The notes below the pieces were generated by a model that saw nothing but the letters and a program-made list of their open reading frames with translations, made no database searches and was not told the DNA's origin. This document shows, piece after piece, positions 1-6,510 of a stretch of 6,510 nucleotides of DNA. The translations under genes were made by a program, and so were the position numbers. This DNA comes from Bacteroidales bacterium (GTDB lineage Bacteria > Bacteroidota > Bacteroidia > Bacteroidales > JAAUTT01), in NCBI GenBank assembly GCA_012031335.1, contig JAAUTT010000262.1, positions 1 through 6,510 on the forward strand. The letters run 5' to 3'. Numbering within the stretch: position 1 is the first letter of the stretch; each line of letters starts with the position of its first letter.

Positions 1-1268
1 TCGACATATCCCTGGCAGTGTTTACCATTTTCGTCTACCAGATCGTCGGCATCTACCACGGTTCCTTCTCTTGATTTCATTTTTCCGCTGGGTAGTTCTA
101 CCATTCCATACGACATGTGTTTCAGGTTTTTAGCCCATTTGTAGCCTAACTTATCCATAATGAGTGATAATACCTGAAAATGGTAGTTCTGCTCATTTCC
201 AACTACATATATAAGCTCCTGCATGTTGTATTCGTCGAAACGTTGAACGGCAGTGCCAAGGTCCTGAGTCATATAAACAGAGGTTCCGTCCGAACGCAAT
301 AATAGTTTTTCGTCTAATCCTTCGTTAGTTAGGTTAATCCAGACTGAATTATCAGGACGTTGGTAAAGAATACCTTTATCAAGGCCTTCACGAACTATTG
401 TTTTCCCTAAAAGGTATGTCTGCGATTCGTAATAAATGCGATCGAAGTCAACACCCAGCTTTTTGTATGTTTCATCAAACCCTTCATATACCCAACCGTT
501 CATTAAATTCCAGAGTGAAGTAACGGCAGGATCATTTGCCTCCCATTTCTGAAGCATTTCCTGTGCTTCGAGGATTAGAGGGGCTTTTTCTCAGCCTCTT
601 CTTCGGGTATTCCCGAAGCTTTCAAATTATTGATTTGCTTTTATATTCGATATCGAATTTTACATAAAAGTCGCCAACTAAATGGTCGCCTTTTACTGCC
701 AGCTGTTTTTGGTGTTATTTCGTTTCCCCATTTTTGCCATGCTAACATGGATTTACAAATATGTATCCCGCGGTCGTTTACCAGGTTTACTTTTATAACT
801 TCATGCCCGTTTGCCTTTAAAATCCGTGAAAGAGAAAACCCCAGAAGATTATTTCGTACGTGACCTAAATGCAATGGTTTGTTGGTATTTGGCGAAGAAT
901 ATTCGATCATTATTTTTCTGCCGGAGGAATGGGTGGATTTAAATCCAAAAGATTCATTGCCCTGATTCTCTTGTATGAATGACAACCAGGACTCCTGTTT
1001 CAGGGTAATGTTTAAAAATCCTTTAATGACATTGAATTTTTCAACTACTGAGCAATTTTCAACGAGATAATTGCCTATTTCATTTCCTGTTAATTCCGGG
1101 TTTTTTTGGAAATTTTCAGAAAAGGGAAAACCACGATTGTATAATCTCCCTCAAATTCCTTTCTTGTATCCTGAATTTGTAAATGGTCATCAGTTATTTC
1201 GACCTGGTATAAATTTTTTTACAGCCTTTTATAGTTTCAGCAGCAATTATTTTTTCGAATGCAATCAT
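1..1268 (-). CDS. argS: Arginyl-tRNA synthetase (ArgRS), N-terminal two thirds, cut by the window edge, with six apparent frameshifts
   Basis: Class I aminoacyl-tRNA synthetase that charges tRNA-Arg with arginine in the cytoplasm, using ATP. Read from the ATG at 1268-1266 (protein start [11 protein letters not shown]), it shows the [15 protein letters not shown] part of the N-terminal tRNA-binding domain, then [20 protein letters not shown] with the HIGH-type signature HLGH (bases 860-871). [15 protein letters not shown], the catalytic-domain [13 protein letters not shown] and the KMSKS-equivalent KMKSREG (bases 69-83) follow. The gene leaves the window at base 1, so the anticodon-binding domain is missing. 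The frame breaks at six single-base runs: 1214-1220, 1101-1107, 691-694, 639-642, 585-589 and 28-31. Changing each run by one base (two at 691-694) restores an unbroken ArgRS. An essential gene with all its motifs intact is unlikely to be a pseudogene, so I read these as sequence errors. The start follows a weak AAAGAAA purine stretch. Confidence 0.95.
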
Positions 1269-1296
1269 GTTTCTTTAAATCAATTTTAAAAGGATG

Positions 1297-1325
1297 TAAA
1301 TATAATAAAGGAGCAGATAATTAAA
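1297..1325 (-). promoter_or_regulatory. Possible argS promoter of Bacteroidetes type
   Basis: On the minus strand TATATTTA (1304-1297) matches seven of eight positions of the Bacteroidetes -7 element TAnnTTTG. TTTA (1325-1322) lies 17 bases upstream, one mismatch from the -33 TTTG. It sits about 30 bases before the argS start codon and downstream of the terminator at 1346-1375, so argS could be transcribed independently of whatever that terminator ends. AT-rich DNA gives such matches by chance. Confidence 0.3.
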
Positions 1326-1345
1326 GGCATCCGGTAAGCTATAAC

Positions 1346-1375
1346 AAAAAAAAAGTGCCACCGCATGATGACACT
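1346..1375 (-). terminator. Intrinsic terminator reading on the minus strand, upstream of argS
   Basis: In minus-strand RNA, AGUGUCAUC (1375-1367) pairs along all nine bases with GGUGGCACU (1362-1354) around the four-base loop AUGC. A run of nine U (1354-1346) overlaps the end of the stem and follows it. Two of the pairs are G-U wobbles; in plus-strand RNA these become C-A mismatches and there is no trailing U run, so the direction is clearly minus. No protein gene lies upstream of it on that strand in this window, so it ends a non-coding transcript or an argS leader. Confidence 0.8.
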
Positions 1376-1377
1376 CC

Positions 1378-1450
1378 TAACACAGAACTAACTAACTACA
1401 AACTAACTACTACTAAATACTAACTAGAACTAATTAAAACTACTACTATG
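1378..1450. repeat. Low-complexity AACTA/ACTA-rich tract
   Basis: About 70 bases are built largely from irregular copies of AACTA, CTAACTA and ACTACT on the plus strand (UAGUU/UAGUAG on the minus strand). Copies are not in a fixed register, so this is not a clean tandem repeat. It lies immediately upstream, in minus-strand sense, of the terminator at 1346-1375 and may be the single-stranded body of that transcript. The remainder of this gap, 1470-1643, is T/A-rich upstream DNA of the plus-strand gene; I see no further gene or strong signal in it. Confidence 0.55.
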
Positions 1451-1643
1451 AGACTACTTTATATTATATCCTTTATTTTAAATTTACCCTACAAAAATGT
1501 GAATGATTTTTCACACCAACAATCATGCCGAATTTTTTATTGAAGTTTTTTTTTAATATTTGGGTTAAATGTTTTTTTACCATAATACGGTTTTGTTTAA
1601 TAATTGTTACAGTTGGTTCATACCACTTTAAGAAAAATATTTA

Positions 1644-2570
1644 ATGATTTCAGTTTGTATACCAGTATATAATGTTAATATTCAAAATCTTATATCGTGT
1701 TTTGTGCTGCAGGTACAAAAACTTGAAATCCCATGTGAGTTAATAATTGCTGATGATTGTTCACATTCTTGGATTAATAATTTGAACAGAAAGCATGCTG
1801 AACAATTCGGTGTGAGATATTTTTCTCTACCTGAAAATATTGGCCGATCAGCCATTCGTAATTTTTTAACTCATAAGGCTCAATATTCTAATCTTTTGTT
1901 TGTGGACTGCGATTCAGGAATAATAAATGAGAATTATCTTAAAATGTATATTCCTTATTGTGGTAAAAATTTGGTGGTATATGGGGGAAGAGTGTATCAA
2001 AGCCAAAAACCCGATAAGCAGTTCCGTTTACATTGGAACTATGGAAGATTAAGAGAATCACGTCCCCTCAAAGAAAGGGAATTGTATCCAACACGATTTT
2101 TCCAGACAAATAATTTTCTTATTGAGAGAAATATTTTATTAAAATTTCCTTTTGATGAAAATATAAAGCATTATGGACATGAAGACACCTTACTTGCTGT
2201 TAAACTTTTTCAAAATGATATAAAAGTCGTTCATATCGAGAATCCTGTTTTGCACGAGGGATTAGAAAGGGATTCTGATTTTATTTCGAAAGCCGAATCA
2301 GCAATCCGGAATCTGATTATTATTGATCAGTTAATTCCTGAAGTTGATGTATTAACCCAACACATCAACTTGTATAAAGCTTTTTTGACAATAAGGAAAC
2401 TAAAATTAGTCGCCCTTATGAATTTTGGCTGGAAATTAACGAGACAGATACTTTTATTTTTAATCAGGGAGTATTATTTATTGAAAGTGCTTGATATATA
2501 TAAGCTTGGGTTGCTTTGTAATGAATATAAAAAAAGCACCGTTCGTGCGAACGATGCTTTTCAGAAATGA
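1644..2570 (+). CDS. Family 2 (GT-A fold) glycosyltransferase
   Basis: Predicted to transfer a sugar from a nucleotide-sugar donor in surface polysaccharide or glycan synthesis, acting in the cytoplasm or at the inner face of the membrane. The 308-residue product opens with the GT2 strand and loop ISVCIPVYN (2-10) and the nucleotide-binding IIADDCS (34-40). LPENIGRSAIRN (62-73) and the metal-binding DxD as DCD (88-90) follow, then QTNNFLI (154-160), GHED (178-181, probable catalytic acid/base region) and NPVLHEGLE (200-208). A basic, partly hydrophobic tail (about 250-290) may lean on the membrane; there is no signal peptide. The frame is unbroken, unlike its neighbours. It is a lone plus-strand gene, convergent with the CoA-transferase 13 bases away, and no polysaccharide gene cluster is visible. 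Acceptor and sugar cannot be told. The final 13 codons run through a terminator hairpin, so the exact C-terminus is uncertain. Confidence 0.88.
   Translation: MISVCIPVYNVNIQNLISCFVLQVQKLEIPCELIIADDCSHSWINNLNRKHAEQFGVRYFSLPENIGRSAIRNFLTHKAQYSNLLFVDCDSGIINENYLKMYIPYCGKNLVVYGGRVYQSQKPDKQFRLHWNYGRLRESRPLKERELYPTRFFQTNNFLIERNILLKFPFDENIKHYGHEDTLLAVKLFQNDIKVVHIENPVLHEGLERDSDFISKAESAIRNLIIIDQLIPEVDVLTQHINLYKAFLTIRKLKLVALMNFGWKLTRQILLFLIREYYLLKVLDIYKLGLLCNEYKKSTVRANDAFQK
2529..2561 (-). terminator. Intrinsic terminator of the CoA-transferase gene, overlapping the glycosyltransferase 3' end
   Basis: In minus-strand RNA, GCAUCGUUC (2557-2549) pairs fully with GAACGGUGC (2544-2536) around the loop GCAC, and a run of seven U (2535-2529) follows. 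Flanking AAAA and UUUU lengthen the stem. One pair is U-G; on the plus strand it becomes an A-C mismatch, but four U follow there too, so weak bidirectional use is possible. It begins about 25 bases after the CoA-transferase stop codon. Confidence 0.8.
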
Positions 2571-2583
2571 ATTATCGTGTCTG

Positions 2584-4082
2584 CTACATATGTTCGCACC
2601 AGTTGGTTTGACGCATATCGCCCGATTTGGCAAACTGAACGTGCATACCAAAAACAAGCCGCAAGTGACTGTGGAGTATGAACTTTTTTCTTCGAGTTTT
2701 AATATAATCCCCATAGTAAATTGTTTTGTACTCGGGATGTACGCAATTTTCAATAATTGTTTGAGCACGTTGAATTGGCGATTTTCCGCGTAGGTCAGCA
2801 ATACCTTGTTCGGTAATTACAACTTTTACGGAATGCTCACTATGATCAACATGGCTAACCATAGGAACAATGGCGCTAATTTTTCCACCCTTGGCAACTG
2901 AAGGGCAAGTAAAAATGGAGAAGAAACTGTTCCGGGTAAAATCGCCCGAACCTCCCAAACCATTCATCATATGTTTACCTAAAACATGAGTACTGTTTAC
3001 GTTTCCGAAGATATCCACTTCAAGAGCCGTATTGATTGTGATTAATCCTAACCGGCGAACAACTTCGGGATTATTGGATAATTCCTGTGGTCGCAGAATA
3101 AACTTATCCCTGAAAAAATCGAAATTATCATAAACTTCTTCAAGAACAGACGGACTTATTGTTAAAGAACAGCCACTTGCAAAAGTAACATTTCCTTCCT
3201 TCATTAACTGAATTACAGAATCCTGTATTACTTCAGTATACATTTTAAAAGGTGGAATATCGGGGTTTGCTCCTAATGACCCCAGAACAGCATTAGCAAT
3301 GTTACCAACACCAGACTGAATGGGTAAAAATTCTTTAGGGATAGTACCAGTTTTAATTTGAGCTGCCAGAAAATTTGCTACATTTTCACCAATTTTAGCC
3401 GTAACAGCATCTACTGCGGCAAAACCTCCAACTTCGTCGGGTCGGTTTGTTTCTACAACACCAATAATTTTTGAGGGATCTACTTTGATAAATTCTGTAC
3501 CACAGCGATCATCAACATTGAAGATGGGAATTGCCTGACGATGAGGGGGATCCATAGGCTCGTAAAGGTCATGAACACCTCGCAATGTTTTTGGATGTTT
3601 GTGGTTGAGTTCGATAATAATTCTATCGGCTAACCGGGCTACCGTAGGTGATATTCCAACACCTGTTGTTGGTACAATTTCACCTTGTTCAGTTACGTCG
3701 CATGCTTCGATAACGGCAATGTCTATCTTACCTAAAAACCATATCTTAATTCCTGGGCAATCTGAGACAGGTGCATGTCAAAATAATTAGTATCACCTGC
3801 ATTTAAGAGTGCTTTTAAATCGCTGTTCGATTGATAGGGAGTACGAAATGAAATGGCATTTGCTCTTGCCAGAGCCCCATCCAAAGAGTCGCCTGTTGAT
3901 GCTCCTGTAAACATTCCAATTTTAAAGGGATTACCTTTTGCCTGTTCGGCCTTTGCTCTTTCTGCGATTGCTGTTGGTACTGATTTTGGCGATCCTGCCG
4001 GTGTAAATCCGCTAAACCCCAAATTATCTCCATTTTTAACAAAAGAAGCCGCTTCTTCGGCTGTCATAAATTTTAGCGCCAT
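2584..4082 (-). CDS. Acetyl-CoA hydrolase/transferase family enzyme, probable succinyl-CoA:acetate CoA-transferase, one frameshift
   Basis: Moves CoA between acyl groups, most likely succinyl-CoA plus acetate to acetyl-CoA plus succinate, in the cytoplasm as part of acetate/succinate fermentation. Starting at the ATG at 4082-4080, the repaired protein is about 499 residues, the usual length for the AarC/Cat1-like family. It contains NLGFSGFTPAGSPK (20-33), FTGASTGDSLDGALARA (58-74), FRTPYQSN (79-86), QSGVGNIANAV (256-266), MYTEVIQDS (281-289) and GLGGSGDF (375-382). From family knowledge, the Glu of TEVIQD (about 284) should form the glutamyl-CoA intermediate and the GGSG region should build the oxyanion hole. 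The frame breaks at the five-base run 3734-3738, right after ELRYGF; one more base there restores LGKIDIAVIEA and an open frame to the TAG at 2586-2584. The C-terminal stretch before GMHVQFAKSGDMRQTNW resembles the family only weakly. A 4-hydroxybutyrate or propionate CoA-transferase is the main alternative. Confidence 0.92.
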
Positions 4083-4146
4083 TTTAATATATTTAATGAT
4101 ATTGACCTAATTGAATTATAAAAAACTGTTTCGGTTTTTAAAAGCG

Positions 4147-4174
4147 CAAAATTAATCTTTTCTTATCAAAAGAT
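4147..4174 (-). promoter_or_regulatory. Possible promoter element and inverted repeat upstream of the CoA-transferase
   Basis: On the minus strand TAATTTTG (4154-4147) fits the Bacteroidetes -7 consensus TAnnTTTG exactly, about 65 bases before the CoA-transferase start codon. I see no TTTG at the usual spacing; the nearest is only 12 bases upstream. Directly beside it is a perfect 7-bp inverted repeat, ATCTTTT (4155-4161) and AAAAGAT (4168-4174), separated by six bases. This could be an operator or a chance AT-rich palindrome. Confidence 0.3.
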
Positions 4175-4287
4175 AGCTGACGGAAACTCTTTTGTTATAA
4201 AAAAAACAATAAACTTTAATCCCTTTTAGAATCAGCCTAATTGGAGTTTTTTATAAATAGATGCTTGAAAATAGCAGATTGGGGTTT

Positions 4288-5283
4288 TTATTGGTAATAA
4301 ATTTTTAATTTTTGTTCAAACAGCTTCTGATTTAACATATTAATACTTTGGATAGTATTTCGGACTTGAATTTCCTTATTATATTTTTCCTGAGGATTCA
4401 ACTCATTAACATTCCGGTAAACAATTTTCTCAATCCTGTATCCTTTTCATCAAGATTCATCGCTACTGCTACCTGAATATCGTCAAAAACTATAATGCTT
4501 GGAAGTCGGTTAAAAGAATATTGAAGTATTGCTTTTTGAACCATAGTTTGGATATAGCTAATTTGGGCTTTCCCCAAATAATTAGCACCCAATAGTACTT
4601 TTATAAGATCAATTTTCGCAGTCGATTTTAGGTCTCCTTTTATTTTCATCCGATCATAATCCCGTTGCGAAGTTTTAAGAAATAGTGTTATCCATTCTTC
4701 AGGGATATGTTGAATATCAATAAGCTGGCCTTCCTTCTTTTTTTTTTGAACTCTTTTTTGCATTTTTTTGTTCATAAGGGATGTAATATTTCCATTTTTT
4801 TGTTCTCAAATAGGTTGAAGTTACCGGGTCGGGTTTCCAGTTTGTTTTAGGCCGAACCATGAGGGGGGCCGCAGGGTCGAGGTATTTTGTCTCGAGTGAG
4901 TAAAGCATGCAGTTCAGAAAATGAATCCATCCTCCTCCGAGTGAATAATGAAGCGATCCCCATAATGACAAAGGCCGGCTAACCTGATTTCCATCTTCTA
5001 TTACATTTTTTATATTGATTTTATTTTCACTCAACTGATTAACGAACTCACTTGCAAGCATTACAGGGTAATATACAAATTCTTTCGATGCGCTGTCGGC
5101 CGAGCTGTTTGTGTGATAAAGGTCTTTAACATCCAGATTAAAAGAAGAATCATTGCTTAATGTAAGATGTATCTGATAGTCAATTCCCCATTGCATATCC
5201 TTAATAAACGGATTACCTGATATTTGAGACTTTAAGTTGAATTGTATCAAAACCAAAATTGCAACAATTAAAATCTTTCTCAT
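4288..5283 (-). CDS. Conserved-looking exported protein of unknown function, about 331 residues, two frameshifts
   Basis: I do not recognise a named family. The N-terminus MRKILIVAILVLIQFNLKSQ is a clear Sec signal peptide with a likely cut near residue 20, so the protein is periplasmic, envelope-bound or secreted. A tryptophan- and glycine-rich block follows: SLWGSLHYSLGGGWIHF (106-122), RPKTNWKPDP (144-153) and KKWKYYIPYEQ (162-172), then a lysine-rich stretch. Two reading frames overlap at the ten-base run 4738-4747; changing its length by one (or two) bases joins them. The second piece seems to stop at 4398, but one extra base in the run 4444-4447 lets it continue with GYRIEKIVYRNVNELNPQEK to the TAA at 4290-4288. 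The C-terminal 40 residues are charged and probably helical. The start is the ATG at 5283-5281 after a purine-rich AACAAGAA. It is divergent from the oxidoreductase and probably monocistronic. Confidence 0.75.
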
Positions 5284-5424
5284 ACATTTCTTGTTTTAGA
5301 GTTTTAAGTTGGTACGATATTTCGAGCGTATTCAACAAATTTAACTTTTGTTTGTATTGGTAAATACTAAGTTGATAACTTCTCGTAATTTTTAGGATTG
5401 TCGATAAATATTTTTAAGCATATT

Positions 5425-6375
5425 ATGATGAAGGCTATAATAATAAATGAATATGGAGGCTTTGAGAACTTAAAAATTAGCTGAAGTACCAAAACCCGAA
5501 CCAGCTGAAGGCGAAGTTCTAATCAGAATCAAAGCAGCAGGGGTGAATCCCGTAGATACAAAATCCGTAAAGGCTTATTAAAAGAACGGATACCAAATGA
5601 ATTTCCAATTATACCAGGTTGGGATGTTGCAGGAGTTGTTGAAAGGAATGGATTTGGAGCCAGTCGGTTCGAGCCGGGAGAAGAAGTTTATGCATACACC
5701 CGCCGACAGATAATAAAAAATGGTACTTATGCCGAATATATAACATTACCCGAAAGTTTTGTTGCTTACAAGCCGGAGTCTTTAAGCTTTGAAGAAGCTG
5801 CTGCAGTTCCTTTAGCCGCATTAACCGCCTATCAATGTCTGATAATCAAGGGTAAACTAATTCACGACGAACGTGTGTTAATTTTAGGTGCTACTGGTGG
5901 AGTTGGTTCTTTTGCATTGCAAATTGCCAAAGCAGCTGGGGCATCAGTTGTAGCTGTTGCGAGCAAACCAAACATTGCTTATGCGGTTTCACTGGGAGCT
6001 GACGATTTTATAGATTATACATCAAAGAACATTCTATCTGAAATAACACATCGTTTTCCCGATAAATTTGATGTTGTACTGGATTGTGTTGGAAAGGATA
6101 CATTAATTGATGCATACCAGTATGTTAAACCTGGTGGTCGCCTCATATCAATTCTCGGGCAAGTGGATAAGGAATTATCCGAAAAATATAAAGTTTTATT
6201 TCATTATGTATTTGTAGAACCAATAGTTAAGCATTTAAATCATATTTCTCAATGGATAGGTGAGGGGCGCATAAAAGTCCATGTAAGTCAGAAATTTCCT
6301 CTCGAAGAAGCTGCAAAAGCCCATGAAATGATTGAAACTGGTCATACCCGAGGGAAACTGGTTTTATCAGTTTAA
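5425..6375 (+). CDS. Zinc-independent quinone-oxidoreductase-like MDR alcohol dehydrogenase family protein, two frameshifts
   Basis: Predicted NAD(P)H-dependent reductase of quinones, enones or other activated carbonyls, in the cytoplasm. The repaired product, about 316 residues, has the GroES-like N-terminal domain: MKAIIINEYGGFENL, EGEVLIRIKAAGVNPVDTK and IPGWDVAGVVE. The GVNPVD motif has no cysteine zinc ligand, as in QOR-type enzymes. The Rossmann domain carries LILGATGGVGSFALQIAKAAG (nucleotide-binding GxxGxxG at about 155-161), then LGADDFIDY and VLDCVG. The C-terminus ends EEAAKAHEMIETGHTRGKLVLSV, typical for the family. Two breaks lie in the first 140 bases: one base too many in run 5472-5476 and one too few in 5560-5563. 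Fixing both joins the start to the long open frame that ends at 6375. The ATG at 5425 and the one at 5428 are both possible starts. The true substrate cannot be told from the sequence. Confidence 0.9.
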
Positions 6376-6423
6376 TACTATTTGGTTTATATGTTGATTA
6401 TTTTCTCTCATTTCAAATAAGTA

Positions 6424-6510
6424 TTATAGTTTTGCTGTTTTTTCTTCAACACAAAATCTGAAATGACCAAGATTCTCGATAATACAAACAGCTTTTATCG
6501 GAGATGTAAT
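6424..6510 (-). CDS. Possible C-terminal fragment of an unknown gene entering from the right edge
   Basis: From the right edge one minus-strand frame is open for 28 codons to a TAA at 6426-6424 and reads SPIKAVCIIENLGHFRFCVEE before the stop. The composition is protein-like, and a gene ending here would be convergent with the oxidoreductase, leaving about 48 bases between them. The piece is too short to assign, and an open stretch of this length could occur by chance. Confidence 0.3.
   Translation of the reverse strand: MTSPIKAVCIIENLGHFRFCVEEKTAKL

Larger units (their letters stand above)
1346..1457 (-). ncRNA. Candidate small RNA or attenuated argS leader, about 110 nt
   Basis: The terminator at 1346-1375 must end something transcribed on the minus strand. 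Upstream of it, the minus strand from about 1457 is rich in UAG/UAGUU words and therefore has stops in place of any usable reading frame. A TATAAT-like box lies at 1468-1463, with a TTTTTG about 23 bases further upstream (1497-1492), which would start an RNA near 1457. The 5' part appears unstructured, followed by the 9-bp hairpin and U run. No Rfam family was recognised. The alternative is a conditional terminator in a long argS 5' leader. I see no leader peptide with arginine codons to support classical attenuation. Confidence 0.35.

Noticed and set aside
630..863. Plus-strand open frame of 77 codons inside argS
   Set aside because: It is the antisense shadow of the well-supported ArgRS coding sequence and has no recognisable protein features.
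1..1268. argS as a decayed pseudogene or programmed-frameshift gene
   Set aside because: Six breaks, all at single-base runs, with all catalytic motifs intact in an essential gene, and the same kind of break in three other genes, point to sequence errors.
1071..1289. Plus-strand open frame of 72 codons at the argS 5' end
   Set aside because: It overlaps argS coding sequence on the opposite strand, which shows clear homology once two runs are corrected.
1378..1450. AACTA-rich tract as a CRISPR array or iteron origin
   Set aside because: The copies are too short and irregular, with no spacers, no fixed period and no replication or cas gene nearby.
2491..2793. Plus-strand open frame across the convergent gene ends
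   Set aside because: It is antisense to the CoA-transferase and overlaps the glycosyltransferase in another frame; no family features.
2478..2801. Minus-strand open frame over the CoA-transferase end and the terminator
   Set aside because: It runs through the terminator into the glycosyltransferase antisense strand. Only a short part of it is of interest, as the alternative frame in the CoA-transferase C-terminus.
3599..4110. Open frames at 3599-3790 (+), 3815-4042 (-) and 3853-4110 (+)
   Set aside because: All are shadows of the CoA-transferase N-terminal half, whose own frame carries the family motifs.
5609..5821. Minus-strand open frame of 70 codons
   Set aside because: It is antisense to the oxidoreductase frame, which is continuous here and matches the MDR family.
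6376..6423. Terminator between the oxidoreductase and the right-edge fragment
   Set aside because: The only pairing arms (6376-6384 with 6414-6423) need a bulge and a loop of about 29 bases and are AT-only apart from two pairs.

Overview
The window looks like chromosomal DNA of an AT-rich member of the Bacteroidota (Bacteroidetes), probably an anaerobic or fermentative Bacteroidales/Marinilabiliales-type organism. The arginyl-tRNA synthetase and the acetyl-CoA hydrolase/transferase both read like Bacteroides-type homologues, Shine-Dalgarno signals are weak, and TAnnTTTG-like promoter elements can be found. This placement rests on remembered family sequences, not on a search.

Layout, left to right. 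At 1-1268 on the minus strand is argS (arginyl-tRNA synthetase), cut by the left edge and interrupted by six apparent frameshifts. At 1269-1643 is a gene-free stretch with a possible argS promoter, a near-perfect intrinsic terminator reading on the minus strand (1346-1375), and behind it an AACTA-rich tract that may be the body of a small RNA or leader. At 1644-2570 on the plus strand is an intact family-2 glycosyltransferase. Its last codons lie inside a second minus-strand terminator (2529-2561), which belongs to the convergent gene at 2584-4082, a succinyl-CoA:acetate CoA-transferase/acetyl-CoA hydrolase with one frameshift. At 4288-5283 on the minus strand is one exported protein of unknown function, split by two frameshifts into pieces that could easily be mistaken for two short genes. 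At 5425-6375 on the plus strand, divergent from it, is a zinc-independent quinone-oxidoreductase-like MDR enzyme with two frameshifts near its start. A possible C-terminal fragment of another minus-strand gene enters from the right edge (6424-6510).

The genes do not form an obvious pathway. They are a housekeeping translation gene, a cell-surface sugar transferase, a fermentation/acetate-handling enzyme, an envelope or secreted unknown and an oxidoreductase, mostly as single-gene units. The dominant unusual feature is technical: eleven interruptions in four genes can each be repaired by changing the length of a single-base run by one or two bases. That is the signature of indel errors in an unpolished long-read or similar assembly, and it should be assumed before any gene here is called a pseudogene. 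I did not find a convincing new multi-gene system. The most interesting biological candidates are the terminated AACTA-repeat transcript upstream of argS and the unknown exported protein.
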